The translations under genes and the position numbers were made by a program. DNA of 64,000 nt from JAJKIP01 sp037200685 (lineage in GTDB: Bacteria; Bacteroidota; Bacteroidia; Chitinophagales; Chitinophagaceae): assembly GCA_037200685.1 (NCBI GenBank), contig JBBCIG010000019.1, positions 310,001 to 374,000 on the forward strand, read 5' to 3'. Below, piece after piece: positions 7,356 through 16,252 of this stretch (within the stretch, counting starts at the first letter, position 1; every line of letters begins with the position of its first letter). Below the pieces are notes generated by a model. That model was given only the letters and a program-made list of their open reading frames with translations. It searched no databases and was not told the origin of the DNA.

Positions 7356-7984
7356 AAATATTTTCGATTATAGCTTTTTTATGTTTTACCTGCCTGTTTG
7401 CTCCTGCACAAGAAGCGGATAAGATCATTGAAAAAGGAAATGAACTATATAAACAAAAGCAATATGACAGGGCGGAACTGGCGTATAAAGAAGCATTAGA
7501 TAAAGAAAAGGAAAATACAACTGCGAAATTTAACCAGGCGAACGCATTATACAGGCAGTCGAAGCAAGTGGAATCTGTAAAAGCCCTGGAGGAGTTGGTG
7601 ATGAATGCCAAAGAAGCGGACTTAAAAGCAAAAGGCTATTATAATAAAGGTGTGATATTTTCCAGCCAGAAAAGACTGGAAGAAAGTATTGAAGCATATA
7701 AAAGCGCCTTGCGGCAAAACCCTGAGGATAAAGAGACCCGGGAAAACCTGCAAAAAGCATTGATGGAATTAAAAAAGAAAACGCCGCCACCGCCACCACC
7801 TCCTAAAAAAGATGATAAAAAGAAAGACCAGCAGAAGCAGCAACAAAAACAACAGCAACCGCAAATGAACCAGAAAGAAGCGGAACAACGGCTTAAGTTA
7901 TTAGAGCAAAAAGAAAAAGAATTGCAGGAAAGACTACAGAAAGAAAAGTCAAAAGGTGGTGGTGGTGGACAGAAAGACTGGTAA
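7352..7984 (+). CDS. batC: BatC-like TPR protein
   Basis: This 210-residue exported protein has a signal peptide (MKIFSIIAFLCFTCLFAPAQ). Tetratricopeptide repeats cover about residues 20-140 (GNELYKQKQYDRAELAYKEA, AKFNQANALYRQ, GYYNKGVIFSSQKRLEESIE). A Pro-rich stretch, a Lys/Gln-rich coiled segment and a Gly-rich end follow. Overlap with batB by ATGA shows it is co-translated, as in the usual bat operon. It probably scaffolds a periplasmic complex with BatB. The homopolymeric C-terminus is typical of the family. Confidence 0.85.
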   Translation: MKIFSIIAFLCFTCLFAPAQEADKIIEKGNELYKQKQYDRAELAYKEALDKEKENTTAKFNQANALYRQSKQVESVKALEELVMNAKEADLKAKGYYNKGVIFSSQKRLEESIEAYKSALRQNPEDKETRENLQKALMELKKKTPPPPPPPKKDDKKKDQQKQQQKQQQPQMNQKEAEQRLKLLEQKEKELQERLQKEKSKGGGGGQKDW

Positions 7985-8151
7985 TGTAAATGTGCGGATG
8001 GCTGATTTGCAAATTTGCGAATGGGTAGTGGGAAAAATATTTTCACCCGGATATTGCTAACTTTCTATTCTACGTCTCCTTAAATTTTGTTTGTTAATTT
8101 TGCAGGGATTTAATCCGCAAATTCGCACATTCGCCGATTTGCATATTATTT
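7985..8151. repeat. Intergenic A/T-rich GCAAATTTGC-type repeats before ispG
   Basis: The 167-bp gap holds two related stretches, GCTGATTTGCAAATTTGCGA near 8003 and its partial reverse complement around 8116-8148 (CCGCAAATTCGCACATTCGC). They could pair as a long imperfect hairpin. No gene is seen. The second arm ends just before the ispG ATG, so it may affect ispG translation. Confidence 0.5.
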
Positions 8152-10209
8152 ATGCAGCTTTATACAGCCTCTCTCACAGAATATAAACGTCTTGCTACCC
8201 GGGAAGTAAAGATCGGCGATCTGTTGCTGGGTAATTTTCATCCTGTACGTGTGCAGACGATGACGACAACGGATACGATGGATACAATGGGTACCGTCGA
8301 GCAATCGATTCGTTGTATCGAAGCCGGATCGGAACTGGTGCGCATCACAGCGCCTTCCAAAAAAGAAGCGGAGAATTTATTGAATATAAAAAATGAATTG
8401 CACCGACGTGGTTATAAAACGCCGTTGGTAGCAGATATTCATTTTACACCAAATGCCGCAGAGATCGCCGCAAGGATAGTTGAAAAAGTGCGGGTGAACC
8501 CCGGTAATTATGTAGATAAGAAAAAATTTGAACTGATTGAATATACCGATGCTGATTATGCAGAAGAAATAGACCGTATTCGTGAACGGTTTACACCATT
8601 GGTAAAAATTTGCAAAGAATATGGAACGGCGATGCGTATCGGAACTAATCATGGTTCATTGAGCGACCGCATCATGAGCCGCTATGGCGATACGCCGATG
8701 GGAATGGTGGAAAGCGCCATGGAATTTTTAAGAATTGCGAGAAATGAAAGCTATCACAATATTGTGCTGAGCATGAAAAGCAGCAACCCGCAGGTGATGG
8801 TGCAGGCATACCGGTTGCTGGTCAAAACAATGTTTGATGAATTTAATGAATGCTATCCTTTGCACCTCGGCGTTACCGAAGCGGGGGATGGCGAAGATGG
8901 ACGAATAAAATCCGCAATTGGTATTGGCTCATTGATGGAAGATGGTATTGGTGATACGATCCGTGTTTCGCTGACGGAAGACCCGGAATTCGAGATACCG
9001 GTGTGTAAAGATTTGGTGAAGAGATACGAGATTGACCGTGATCCGATGAGAGATGACCGCAAGGATGCAATTGCAAATGAAATTAAGGTCAATGGTCAAC
9101 TGTCAACGATCAGCAGTCTTCCTTATTCCCCATTTGAATATAAAAGAAGAGAAACTTTTGTTGTGGATAATATTGGTGGCAAGCATGTGCCGGTAGTAGT
9201 TGCCGATTTTAGCAGGATTGAAAAAATTGATCCTTCGCATTTGCAGAGTATCGGCTATAGTTATAATGAGGCGACAGATAAATGGACGATCAATGATGCG
9301 GCGGCTGATTATGTGTTTATTGGAAATAAAATATTGGATTTCGCATTGCCGGGAACATTGAAGGTGATTGTTTATCCTGATGCATGGCAACAAGCGGAAG
9401 ATAAGAACAAGTATTTTCCAATTTTCCAGGACAGCGGGTTTGCGGAAGCAAAAGTTGTAAGCGATAAGTTGAATTTTGTGATGGTGGATTGTTACAGCAC
9501 CGAAGAAAGTGAAGCCTATTTAGATAAGCTAGCTAATGACCCAACTGTTGTTATTTGCCTCAGCAGTACCAATAAAAATGCGATGCAGTCTGTTCGCAGA
9601 ATGTTTATTGAATTACAGAGTAGGGAAATTAAAAACCCTGTCATATTAATTACCGATAGTGGCTGGCAAACTCCTGATGAGCATCTTATCCATTTTGCAA
9701 TTGAAACAGGCGCTTTATTTCTAGAAGGCTTTGGTGATGGCATTTGCATTGGATATAACAGCAAGGCGCAGATGCCCGCCCGGACGACCGGATCGGACGG
9801 GGAAAACATAAAAGCAACAGGCAGAACTTATTTAGAAGTAAAAGATATTTACCAGTTCACTAATAATACTGCTTTCAGCATTTTGCAGGCAACGAGAACA
9901 AGAATATCCAAAACTGAATATATCAGTTGCCCGAGTTGTGGCCGCACCTTGTTTGACCTCCAGGAAACAACGGGAAAGATCCGTTCGAGGACCAATCATT
10001 TAAAAGGTGTGAAGATCGCCATCATGGGCTGTATCGTAAATGGGCCGGGTGAAATGGCAGATGCGGATTTTGGTTATGTAGGCAGCGGGCCGGGCAAGAT
10101 TACTTTATATAAAGGAAAAGAAATAGTAAAACGAAATGTGAACAGTGAAGTGGCGGTAGATGAATTGATCAACCTGCTGAAAGAAAGTGAAGCGTGGGTG
10201 GAACCATAG
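8152..10209 (+). CDS. ispG: (E)-4-hydroxy-3-methylbut-2-enyl-diphosphate synthase, large form
   Basis: This 685-residue IspG (GcpE) converts methylerythritol cyclodiphosphate to HMBPP in the non-mevalonate isoprenoid pathway. An N-terminal TIM barrel (residues 1-280; VQTMTTTDTMDTMGTVEQSI, NYHNIVLSMKSS-like strand) is followed by a large insert domain (about 290-580). The C-terminal Fe-S domain has the cluster cysteines in CPSCG (593, 596) and MGCIVNGPGE (Cys627, Glu about 634). The insert makes it about 300 residues longer than the proteobacterial enzyme, as in Bacteroidota, Chlamydia and plants. The gene is followed after 6 bp by the YhhN gene. Confidence 0.97.
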   Translation: MQLYTASLTEYKRLATREVKIGDLLLGNFHPVRVQTMTTTDTMDTMGTVEQSIRCIEAGSELVRITAPSKKEAENLLNIKNELHRRGYKTPLVADIHFTPNAAEIAARIVEKVRVNPGNYVDKKKFELIEYTDADYAEEIDRIRERFTPLVKICKEYGTAMRIGTNHGSLSDRIMSRYGDTPMGMVESAMEFLRIARNESYHNIVLSMKSSNPQVMVQAYRLLVKTMFDEFNECYPLHLGVTEAGDGEDGRIKSAIGIGSLMEDGIGDTIRVSLTEDPEFEIPVCKDLVKRYEIDRDPMRDDRKDAIANEIKVNGQLSTISSLPYSPFEYKRRETFVVDNIGGKHVPVVVADFSRIEKIDPSHLQSIGYSYNEATDKWTINDAAADYVFIGNKILDFALPGTLKVIVYPDAWQQAEDKNKYFPIFQDSGFAEAKVVSDKLNFVMVDCYSTEESEAYLDKLANDPTVVICLSSTNKNAMQSVRRMFIELQSREIKNPVILITDSGWQTPDEHLIHFAIETGALFLEGFGDGICIGYNSKAQMPARTTGSDGENIKATGRTYLEVKDIYQFTNNTAFSILQATRTRISKTEYISCPSCGRTLFDLQETTGKIRSRTNHLKGVKIAIMGCIVNGPGEMADADFGYVGSGPGKITLYKGKEIVKRNVNSEVAVDELINLLKESEAWVEP

Positions 10210-10215
10210 ACTACC

Positions 10216-10896
10216 ATGAATAAAAATCCCTGGATCATCTTCTTTGTTATAGCCCTTGCTGCGAATATCAGCGGAGTATTGCTGCATCATGAAACCGTAC
10301 AGTTTGTTTCAAAGCCATTTATTATTATTACACTCGCCGGTTATTTTATTACCTCCATCAAAGGAATTAGCGATAAACTTACAACATGGGTATTGCTTGC
10401 GCTTTTATTTTCATGGTTGGGTGATGTATTGTTGTTGTTTGAAAGTAAAAATTCACTTTTCTTTTTGCTGGGCTTATCTGCTTTTTTATTAGCCCATATC
10501 TTTTATATCATCTTCTTCCATAAAATAAGGTTCAATGAAAGTATTGCGGGTAAATGGTGGTTGCTGCTGATCGTTGTAGTTTATTATGCTCTTCTTCTTT
10601 CTATTCTTTCTCCTTACCTGGGCAGTATGAAAATACCCGTAAGAATTTATGGAGTAGTTATCAGCTTTATGTTTATGCTGGCGATGCACATGTTATTTTT
10701 AAAAAATAAAAGAACTGGATTGTTGATGATGATCGGCGCCTTTTTATTTGTGGTGTCGGATTCGGTGCTGGCGATTAATAAATTTTATTACTCTTTTGAA
10801 ATAGCTGGCGTGGTGATTATGCTGACATACGGAGCGGCGCAATTTTTTATCGTGGAAGGGGCGATAAAGTATATTAGTTCAAGAGATAAGGAATAA
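10216..10896 (+). CDS. YhhN/TMEM86-family membrane protein (possible lysoplasmalogenase)
   Basis: The 226-residue protein has about eight hydrophobic segments and the conserved family features FVSKPF, SWLGDVLLLF and GLSAFLLAHIFYI, where Asp and His are thought to be catalytic. Family members cleave the vinyl ether bond of lysoplasmalogens in animals, and the bacterial substrate is less certain. It follows ispG by 6 bp and is probably co-transcribed. I infer no direct link to isoprenoids. Confidence 0.85.
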   Translation: MNKNPWIIFFVIALAANISGVLLHHETVQFVSKPFIIITLAGYFITSIKGISDKLTTWVLLALLFSWLGDVLLLFESKNSLFFLLGLSAFLLAHIFYIIFFHKIRFNESIAGKWWLLLIVVVYYALLLSILSPYLGSMKIPVRIYGVVISFMFMLAMHMLFLKNKRTGLLMMIGAFLFVVSDSVLAINKFYYSFEIAGVVIMLTYGAAQFFIVEGAIKYISSRDKE

Positions 10897-10984
10897 TTTT
10901 GTCTGAACTGGGATTTATAGGATAAATGGGATTGCCAGGAAAAATTTTTCATTGATTCTTTTGCTTTATAAAGATAGTTCTGAC

Positions 10985-11140
10985 AAATGCTGAATAGCGA
11001 AGAGGAAGTTGAAGTCCCGATAGCTATCGGGAGCGACGCCCCGACAAACATCGGGGTCTTCGACAAATGCTGAGTAGCGAACAGGAAGTACAAGAGTGCG
11101 ACGCAACGAAGTTGATAGTAGCAATACAGCCGGGCTAAAA
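10985..11140 (+). repeat. Dispersed repeat family A, copy 3 (nested double copy)
   Basis: Two starts of the repeat occur in tandem (AATGCTGAATAGCGAAGAGG, then AATGCTGAGTAGCGAACAGG). They are separated by palindromic inserts CCCGATAGCTATCGGG and CCCGACAAACATCGGGG. The second copy is complete and ends GATAGTAGCAATACAGCCGG. A short AACTGGGATTTATAGGAT element lies just before it. The block sits directly upstream of nadB. Confidence 0.8.
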
Positions 11141-11150
11141 AAATTAAAAC

Positions 11151-12752
11151 ATGCAACAAACAGATTTTTTGGTAATAGGGTCAGGAATTGCGGGATTGAC
11201 GTATGCGCTGAAAGTGGCGCAGCATTTTCCTGATAAGAAAGTAATGATCATTACAAAAGCCGCGGCGGATGAGACGAATACGAAATATGCACAGGGCGGT
11301 GTGGCGGTGGTGAATGATTTGGAGAATGATAGTTTTGCAAAACATATTGAAGATACATTGATCGCAGGTGATGGATTGTGTAATAAAGATGTAGTGGAAA
11401 TTGTAGTGAAAGATGGCCCGGACAGGGTGCGGGAATTGATTGAATGGGGCGCAAGGTTTGATAAAGAAAAAGACGGCGATTATAAATTAGGTAAAGAAGG
11501 AGGGCACTCGGAGTTCCGGATCATTCATCATAAAGACATTACGGGTTGGGAAATGGAAAGGGCGTTGCTGGAAGCGGTCTCCCGGCAAAAAAATATTTCT
11601 ATTGTTAAGCATTGTTTTGTTATTGATATTATCACGCAGCATCACCTGGGATATTTAATTACAAAAGCTTCGCCGGGTATTGAATGTTATGGTGTGTATG
11701 TGTTGAACCTGGAAACATCACGCATTGAAAAGATATTGGCGAAATCAACATTGCTGGCGACGGGTGGTAACGGACAAGTGTACCGTACTACGACCAATCC
11801 TTCTATTGCAACCGGCGACGGAGTAGCGATGGTGTACCGTGCAAAAGGAAGAATTGAAAATATGGAGTTCATACAATTTCATCCAACGGCATTGTATGAA
11901 GCGGGTTTACGTGGGCAGGCTTTTTTAATTACGGAAGCGGTGCGGGGTGATGGCGGCATATTGCGCAATAAAGATGGTGAGGCATTCATGGAAAGATATG
12001 ATCCAAGAAAAGATTTAGCGCCCCGTGATATAGTCGCCCGTGCGATTGATAGCGAAATGAAGAGAACGGGTACGGAGCATGTGTGGCTGGATTGCCGTCA
12101 TTTCAGTAAAGAAAAATTCACGGAGCATTTCCCTAATATTTATGAGAAATGTTTGTCGCTTGGTATTGATATTACGAAGCAAATGATACCGGTGGCGCCG
12201 GCGGCGCATTACAGTTGCGGTGGTATTAAAACAAATGAATGGGGCCAAACTTCTATTTCTAATTTGTATGCCTGCGGCGAATGTGCCAGCACAGGCTTGC
12301 ACGGAGCGAACCGTTTAGCAAGTAATTCTTTGTTGGAAGCGATGGTGTTTGCACATCGTTGTTATATAGATGTGGTGGAAAAAATAAATGCACTGTCATT
12401 TATAAATGATATTCCCGATTGGAAAGTGGAAGGAACCAGTGAGCCAAAAGAAATGATCCTGATTACACAAAGCCTGAAAGAATTGCAACTGGTGATGAGT
12501 GATTATGTAGGTATCGTACGTAATAATGTTCGTTTGCAAAGAGCTTCGCGGCGATTGGATCTTTTATGGGAAGAGACGGAACAGTTGTATGAAAGTTCTT
12601 CTTTATCACCGCAATTGCTTGAGCTCAGAAATCTTATTACAGTAGGTTATCTTATTGTAAAAGGTGCATCCTTCCGCAAAGAAAGTCGCGGGCTTCATTT
12701 TAATACCGATTATCCATCTAAGAGTGAACTGGTACAAAACATCGTGCTGTAG
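11151..12752 (+). CDS. nadB: L-aspartate oxidase
   Basis: This 533-residue flavoprotein oxidises L-aspartate to iminoaspartate for quinolinate and NAD synthesis. The FAD-binding Rossmann motif VIGSGIAGLTYALKVA lies at residues 7-22. It also shows the family hallmarks TKYAQGGVAVV, GGHSEFRIIHHKD, HPTALYEAG, RGDGGIL and the C-terminal CGGIKTNEWGQTS plus HGANRLASNSLLEA. Length and motif order match NadB rather than succinate dehydrogenase SdhA. nadA and nadC are not adjacent. It ends 17 bp before the acyltransferase ATG. Confidence 0.96.
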   Translation: MQQTDFLVIGSGIAGLTYALKVAQHFPDKKVMIITKAAADETNTKYAQGGVAVVNDLENDSFAKHIEDTLIAGDGLCNKDVVEIVVKDGPDRVRELIEWGARFDKEKDGDYKLGKEGGHSEFRIIHHKDITGWEMERALLEAVSRQKNISIVKHCFVIDIITQHHLGYLITKASPGIECYGVYVLNLETSRIEKILAKSTLLATGGNGQVYRTTTNPSIATGDGVAMVYRAKGRIENMEFIQFHPTALYEAGLRGQAFLITEAVRGDGGILRNKDGEAFMERYDPRKDLAPRDIVARAIDSEMKRTGTEHVWLDCRHFSKEKFTEHFPNIYEKCLSLGIDITKQMIPVAPAAHYSCGGIKTNEWGQTSISNLYACGECASTGLHGANRLASNSLLEAMVFAHRCYIDVVEKINALSFINDIPDWKVEGTSEPKEMILITQSLKELQLVMSDYVGIVRNNVRLQRASRRLDLLWEETEQLYESSSLSPQLLELRNLITVGYLIVKGASFRKESRGLHFNTDYPSKSELVQNIVL

Positions 12753-12755
12753 AGT

Positions 12756-12763
12756 TATCTTTG
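12756..12763 (+). promoter_or_regulatory. Candidate -7 element before the acyltransferase gene
   Basis: TATCTTTG followed by CATATC lies 6 bp ahead of the ATG at 12770. If used, the transcript would start at or next to the start codon (nearly leaderless). Only the -7 box is recognisable. Confidence 0.35.
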
Positions 12764-12769
12764 CATATC

Positions 12770-13648
12770 ATGTATTATATCGTTTACGGATTCTTTTGGT
12801 TGTTGTCCCTTCTCCCTTTGAGGGTATTGTATATTCTCTCTGATTGTATTTATGGATTTGTTTTTTACATTAAGAAATACCGCCGTGGTGTTGTGATGAG
12901 CAATTTGAAAATCGCTTTTCCTGAAAAAACAGAAAAAGAAAGATTGAAGATTGCCAAGCAGTTTTATCACAACATGATCGACACGTTTATCGAGACGATC
13001 AAAATGGTCAGCGCTTCTCAAAAATTTATTCAAAAACATTTTACCGGCAATTGGGAAGTCATCAATAATTTAAAGCCAACCGGTAGAAAAGTACAGGTGC
13101 ATATCGGGCATAATTTTAACTGGGAATGGGGCAACGCGGCTGCGGCCAAACGAATGGAGCTTCCGTATGTCGGCGCTTATATGCCGTTGAAAAATAAAAC
13201 GTTTAACAGATTTTTTTATAACCTGCGTTCTAAACACGGCACACTGCTGGTAAGCGCTACCAATATGCGGGAAGATATGCTACCGCACCACAATACGCAG
13301 TATATGATCGGCCTGGCGACCGATCAGAACCCCGGGCATCCGGCGAGTGCATTATGGTTTAATTTTTTCGGAAGGCCAACTCCTTTTATCAGCAAGACAG
13401 CTAAAAGCGCTATTGATTATAAGTGTGCTGTAGTATTTGGTTTTATTCATAAGAAAAAACGTGGCTATTATAATGTAGTGTTTACATTGGTAGAAGAAAA
13501 CGCTGCTAACACAAACGAAGTGGAACTAACAAGAAAGTTTGTACGATATATGGAAGGTGTGATCCGTCAATACCCCGAGATGTGGCTATGGAGCCACAGG
13601 AGATGGAAGCATCAGTGGAAGGAAGAATATGGGCCGGTTAGAGAATAA
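12770..13648 (+). CDS. LpxL/HtrB-type lipid A acyltransferase-like protein
   Basis: This 292-residue protein has an N-terminal membrane anchor (MYYIVYGFFWLLSLLPLRVL). The LABLAP acyltransferase fold shows the HX4E-type catalytic motif in HIGHNFNWEWGN, plus ATDQNPGHP, a second family block, and WLWSHRRWKH at the C-terminus. It would add an acyl chain to lipid A, or an ornithine/aminolipid precursor, at the inner membrane. The ATG at 12770 is preferred to a TTG three codons upstream. Substrate specificity cannot be deduced. Confidence 0.88.
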   Translation: MYYIVYGFFWLLSLLPLRVLYILSDCIYGFVFYIKKYRRGVVMSNLKIAFPEKTEKERLKIAKQFYHNMIDTFIETIKMVSASQKFIQKHFTGNWEVINNLKPTGRKVQVHIGHNFNWEWGNAAAAKRMELPYVGAYMPLKNKTFNRFFYNLRSKHGTLLVSATNMREDMLPHHNTQYMIGLATDQNPGHPASALWFNFFGRPTPFISKTAKSAIDYKCAVVFGFIHKKKRGYYNVVFTLVEENAANTNEVELTRKFVRYMEGVIRQYPEMWLWSHRRWKHQWKEEYGPVRE

Positions 13649-13651
13649 TTA

Positions 13652-15061
13652 TTAATTCAATACACTTGTTTCTTTTACGATCTCAGCTTCTTTCTGTTCT
13701 TTTATTTTACCCCAGCCACCGGCTACATTTCTTAGGTTATGAATACCCTGTCTTTTTAAAAGAGAAGCGGCGATAACGCTGCGATAGCCGCCACCGCAAT
13801 GAACATATAAGTTATGTGTGTCGTCAATGTTTGCCATGCTTGCGGGATCGATCATTTCATTCAACGGAAGATTAACAGCGTTTTTTAAATGACCTTCGGC
13901 GAATTCTGATGGTTTGCGGACATCAACGATAACAAGGTTTGGGTCAAAAGGAATATCCATCATTAATTCATCTGCTTCCACGTTTATAATAATATCGAAT
14001 TGTTCATTGGTGCTTTTCCATGTAGCATAGCCGCCATCAAGATAACCCTGCACATTATCTAATCCCACTCTTGCCAAACGGATAATGCTTTCTTTTTCTT
14101 TTCCGGTTTCCGCTACTAAAACTATCGGCGTATCAAATGATAAAAGGCTTCCCGCCCATTCCGCAAAACGGCCATTCAATGCGATGCTGATGGAGCCGGG
14201 AATGAAACCTTCCATAAATTCTTCTATGTTGCGGGTATCAAGAATGATAGCATCGTCCGCTACCATTTTTTTAAATTTATCCAATGACAATTTTTTCATA
14301 CCGGTTTCTAATACGGTATCAAGACTGTCATATCCTTCTTTATTGATCTTAGCATTGATAGAAAAATATTGCGGTGCCGGTGGTATACCGTCGGTTACGG
14401 TTTTAATAAACTCTTCTTTATTAGAAGCTTTTAATGCATAGTTGAATTTCTTTTCTTCACCGATGGTGCTATCAGTATCGGGCCCCAAATTTTTTCCGCA
14501 GGAGCTGCCGGGGCCATGTGCAGGATAAACAATTACTTCATCCGCCAACGGAACTATTTTTGATTGCAAACTATCATAGAGCATGCCTGCCAGGTCATTG
14601 ACGGTTATTTCATTTCCTTTTTGCGCCAGGTCAGGCCGGCCTACATCGCCGACAAATAATGTATCGCCGGTGAAGATGCAATAGTCTTTACCATTTTCAT
14701 CTTTTAATAAATAGCAGGTTGATTCTAATGTATGGCCGGGTGTGTGCAACACTTCAATAGTGAGTTTACCTATTTTAAATGTTTCACCATCATTAGCGAT
14801 ATGCGCCTGGAATTTTGTAACAGTTTCAGGGCCATAAATAATTGGCGCATGAGTGGCTTTAGCAAGATCGAGATGACCACTTACAAAGTCCGCATGAAAA
14901 TGCGTTTCAAAAATATAATTGATCGTTGCTTTTCTTTCATCAGCCAGGGCCAGGTAAACATCTATATCACGCAAGGGATCAATAATAGCTGCTTCACCGT
15001 TACTTTCAATATAATAAGCCGCTTCACTGAGGCAGCCAGTGTATAATTGTTTAATGAACAT
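13652..15061 (-). CDS. MBL-fold persulfide dioxygenase-like protein with two rhodanese domains
   Basis: The 469-residue protein has an N-terminal metallo-beta-lactamase domain (residues 1-210) with metal motif THFHADFVSGH, plus GDTLFVGDVGRPD and YPAHGPGSSCG. Two rhodanese domains follow. The first (about 260-350) lacks the active-site Cys (LVAETGKEKES). The second (about 365-465) has it in YVHCGGGYRS. This is the ETHE1/Blh-type architecture that oxidises glutathione- or protein-bound persulfide during sulfide detoxification. An ArsR-family regulator gene lies upstream on the same strand, separated by a terminator. Confidence 0.9.
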   Translation of the reverse strand: MFIKQLYTGCLSEAAYYIESNGEAAIIDPLRDIDVYLALADERKATINYIFETHFHADFVSGHLDLAKATHAPIIYGPETVTKFQAHIANDGETFKIGKLTIEVLHTPGHTLESTCYLLKDENGKDYCIFTGDTLFVGDVGRPDLAQKGNEITVNDLAGMLYDSLQSKIVPLADEVIVYPAHGPGSSCGKNLGPDTDSTIGEEKKFNYALKASNKEEFIKTVTDGIPPAPQYFSINAKINKEGYDSLDTVLETGMKKLSLDKFKKMVADDAIILDTRNIEEFMEGFIPGSISIALNGRFAEWAGSLLSFDTPIVLVAETGKEKESIIRLARVGLDNVQGYLDGGYATWKSTNEQFDIIINVEADELMMDIPFDPNLVIVDVRKPSEFAEGHLKNAVNLPLNEMIDPASMANIDDTHNLYVHCGGGYRSVIAASLLKRQGIHNLRNVAGGWGKIKEQKEAEIVKETSVLN

Positions 15062-15094
15062 AGCTGTAAGTTATATGCAAAAGTAAAATTTTTA

Positions 15095-15128
15095 AAATAA
15101 AAAAAAGGAAGCGATTAAGCTTCCTTTT
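15095..15128 (-). terminator. Terminator after the ArsR-family gene
   Basis: AAAAGGAAGC and GCTTCCTTTT form a 10-bp stem with a 6-base loop. On the minus strand it is followed by a T run. It separates the regulator transcript from the downstream persulfide dioxygenase gene. Confidence 0.8.
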
Positions 15129-15144
15129 AATCAGTTAATCGGCA

Positions 15145-15483
15145 TTAATTCAATAACGATTCTACAAACTGGTTGAGCTCCTCGATCCGGGCTGAATTCA
15201 CCGTATAATAAATGAATTTACCGTTCCTCTCTGTTTTCACAAATCCTGCTTTCCGGAGAATAGCAAGGTGTTGTGATGCAACAGATTGTTCCAACCTCAG
15301 TTTTACGTAGATTTCAGTAACTGTTATTTTACTGGTTTCGTCAATGAGCTTTAAAATTTGCTGTCTCAATTTGTGATTGATGGCCCGCAATATCAGCGAC
15401 GCTTTCTTCACGTTCAGCAAATCTACTTTCAGAGAGCTTCCGCTGTCTGAAATGGTGTTCAATGTTAGCGCATAGTTGTTCAT
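15145..15483 (-). CDS. ArsR-family winged-helix repressor
   Basis: This 112-residue protein carries the ArsR/SmtB helix-turn-helix (KLRQQILKLIDETSKITVTE, then EQSVASQHLAILRKAGFVKT) and a beta-wing with NGKFIYYTVN. No CXC metal-binding motif is present, so a thiol, persulfide or other ligand is more likely than arsenite. Its position before an MBL-rhodanese gene recalls the BigR/SqrR persulfide sensors, but those use a Cys pair that I do not see here. The start MNNYAL is chosen; 15 upstream in-frame codons are hydrophobic and unlikely. Confidence 0.85.
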   Translation of the reverse strand: MNNYALTLNTISDSGSSLKVDLLNVKKASLILRAINHKLRQQILKLIDETSKITVTEIYVKLRLEQSVASQHLAILRKAGFVKTERNGKFIYYTVNSARIEELNQFVESLLN

Positions 15484-15587
15484 AGCAATAACCGGTGTTA
15501 AGTGTAATAATAGATAGCAAAAATACAATATGTATGCCTGTTTTAGTTAATGTAAAATGTTAAGAACCTGCTGATTGATCTAAATCA

Positions 15588-16250
15588 TTAAAGTGTAGGA
15601 GAATAGAACTCTTTTATATAGAAAGGTTCTACATAAGCGGTATCCGCAAAGTTTTTTTCATCAAAATTTCTTTCGGATAGGTTGCACATATTGGCAGCGC
15701 TTGCTTTTATATCGGCAAATATTGCATGGGGATGCTGCACAATTGTCTTTATTTTATTAGCACCATTCCCGGAGAAAACAACCGTTTGAGAAGCGAGTAA
15801 TTCATCAAAATTGCCGGGAACAACAATCATCGCTTTTGGTTCGATTATTTTCTTTAATTCTTTGTTATAGACAGCCATAAAAACTTCCATTCTTCTTGCA
15901 TCAATTAGGGGGCATAGCAGGTCGCCTTCGATATCCTTTGTTGCATATGCCATCATTTCAAGTGTATTGATAGCGATTAATGGAATATTGAGTGCAAAGC
16001 ATAAACCTTTTGCTGATGATAAGCAAACTCTTAATCCTGTATAGGAGCCAGGCCCGATGGTAACTGCTACAGCCTGTAGCTCATTCATTGAAGTTCCTGT
16101 ATTCTTCATTATTGTTTGTATCGCAGGATGCAGCCAGGAAGCATGGTCTTTCTGGTTATCATTTACAGCAGCTTGCAAAATCTTTCCATCTTTTGCAAGG
16201 CAGAGAGAGGCTGTATCAACAGAAGTATCAATATTTAGAATAATTGCCAT
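15588..16250 (-). CDS. tsaB: tRNA threonylcarbamoyladenosine biosynthesis protein TsaB
   Basis: This 220-residue protein of the ASKHA fold supports formation of t6A37 in ANN-decoding tRNAs together with TsaC, TsaD and TsaE. The N-terminal phosphate motif NIDTSVDTASLCLAKDG and the TsaB hallmark GPGSYTGLRVCLSSAKGL are clear. The length fits TsaB rather than the longer TsaD. It follows the dehydrogenase-like gene by 2 bp on the same strand. Confidence 0.93.
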   Translation of the reverse strand: MAIILNIDTSVDTASLCLAKDGKILQAAVNDNQKDHASWLHPAIQTIMKNTGTSMNELQAVAVTIGPGSYTGLRVCLSSAKGLCFALNIPLIAINTLEMMAYATKDIEGDLLCPLIDARRMEVFMAVYNKELKKIIEPKAMIVVPGNFDELLASQTVVFSGNGANKIKTIVQHPHAIFADIKASAANMCNLSERNFDEKNFADTAYVEPFYIKEFYSPTL

Positions 16251-16252
16251 AA

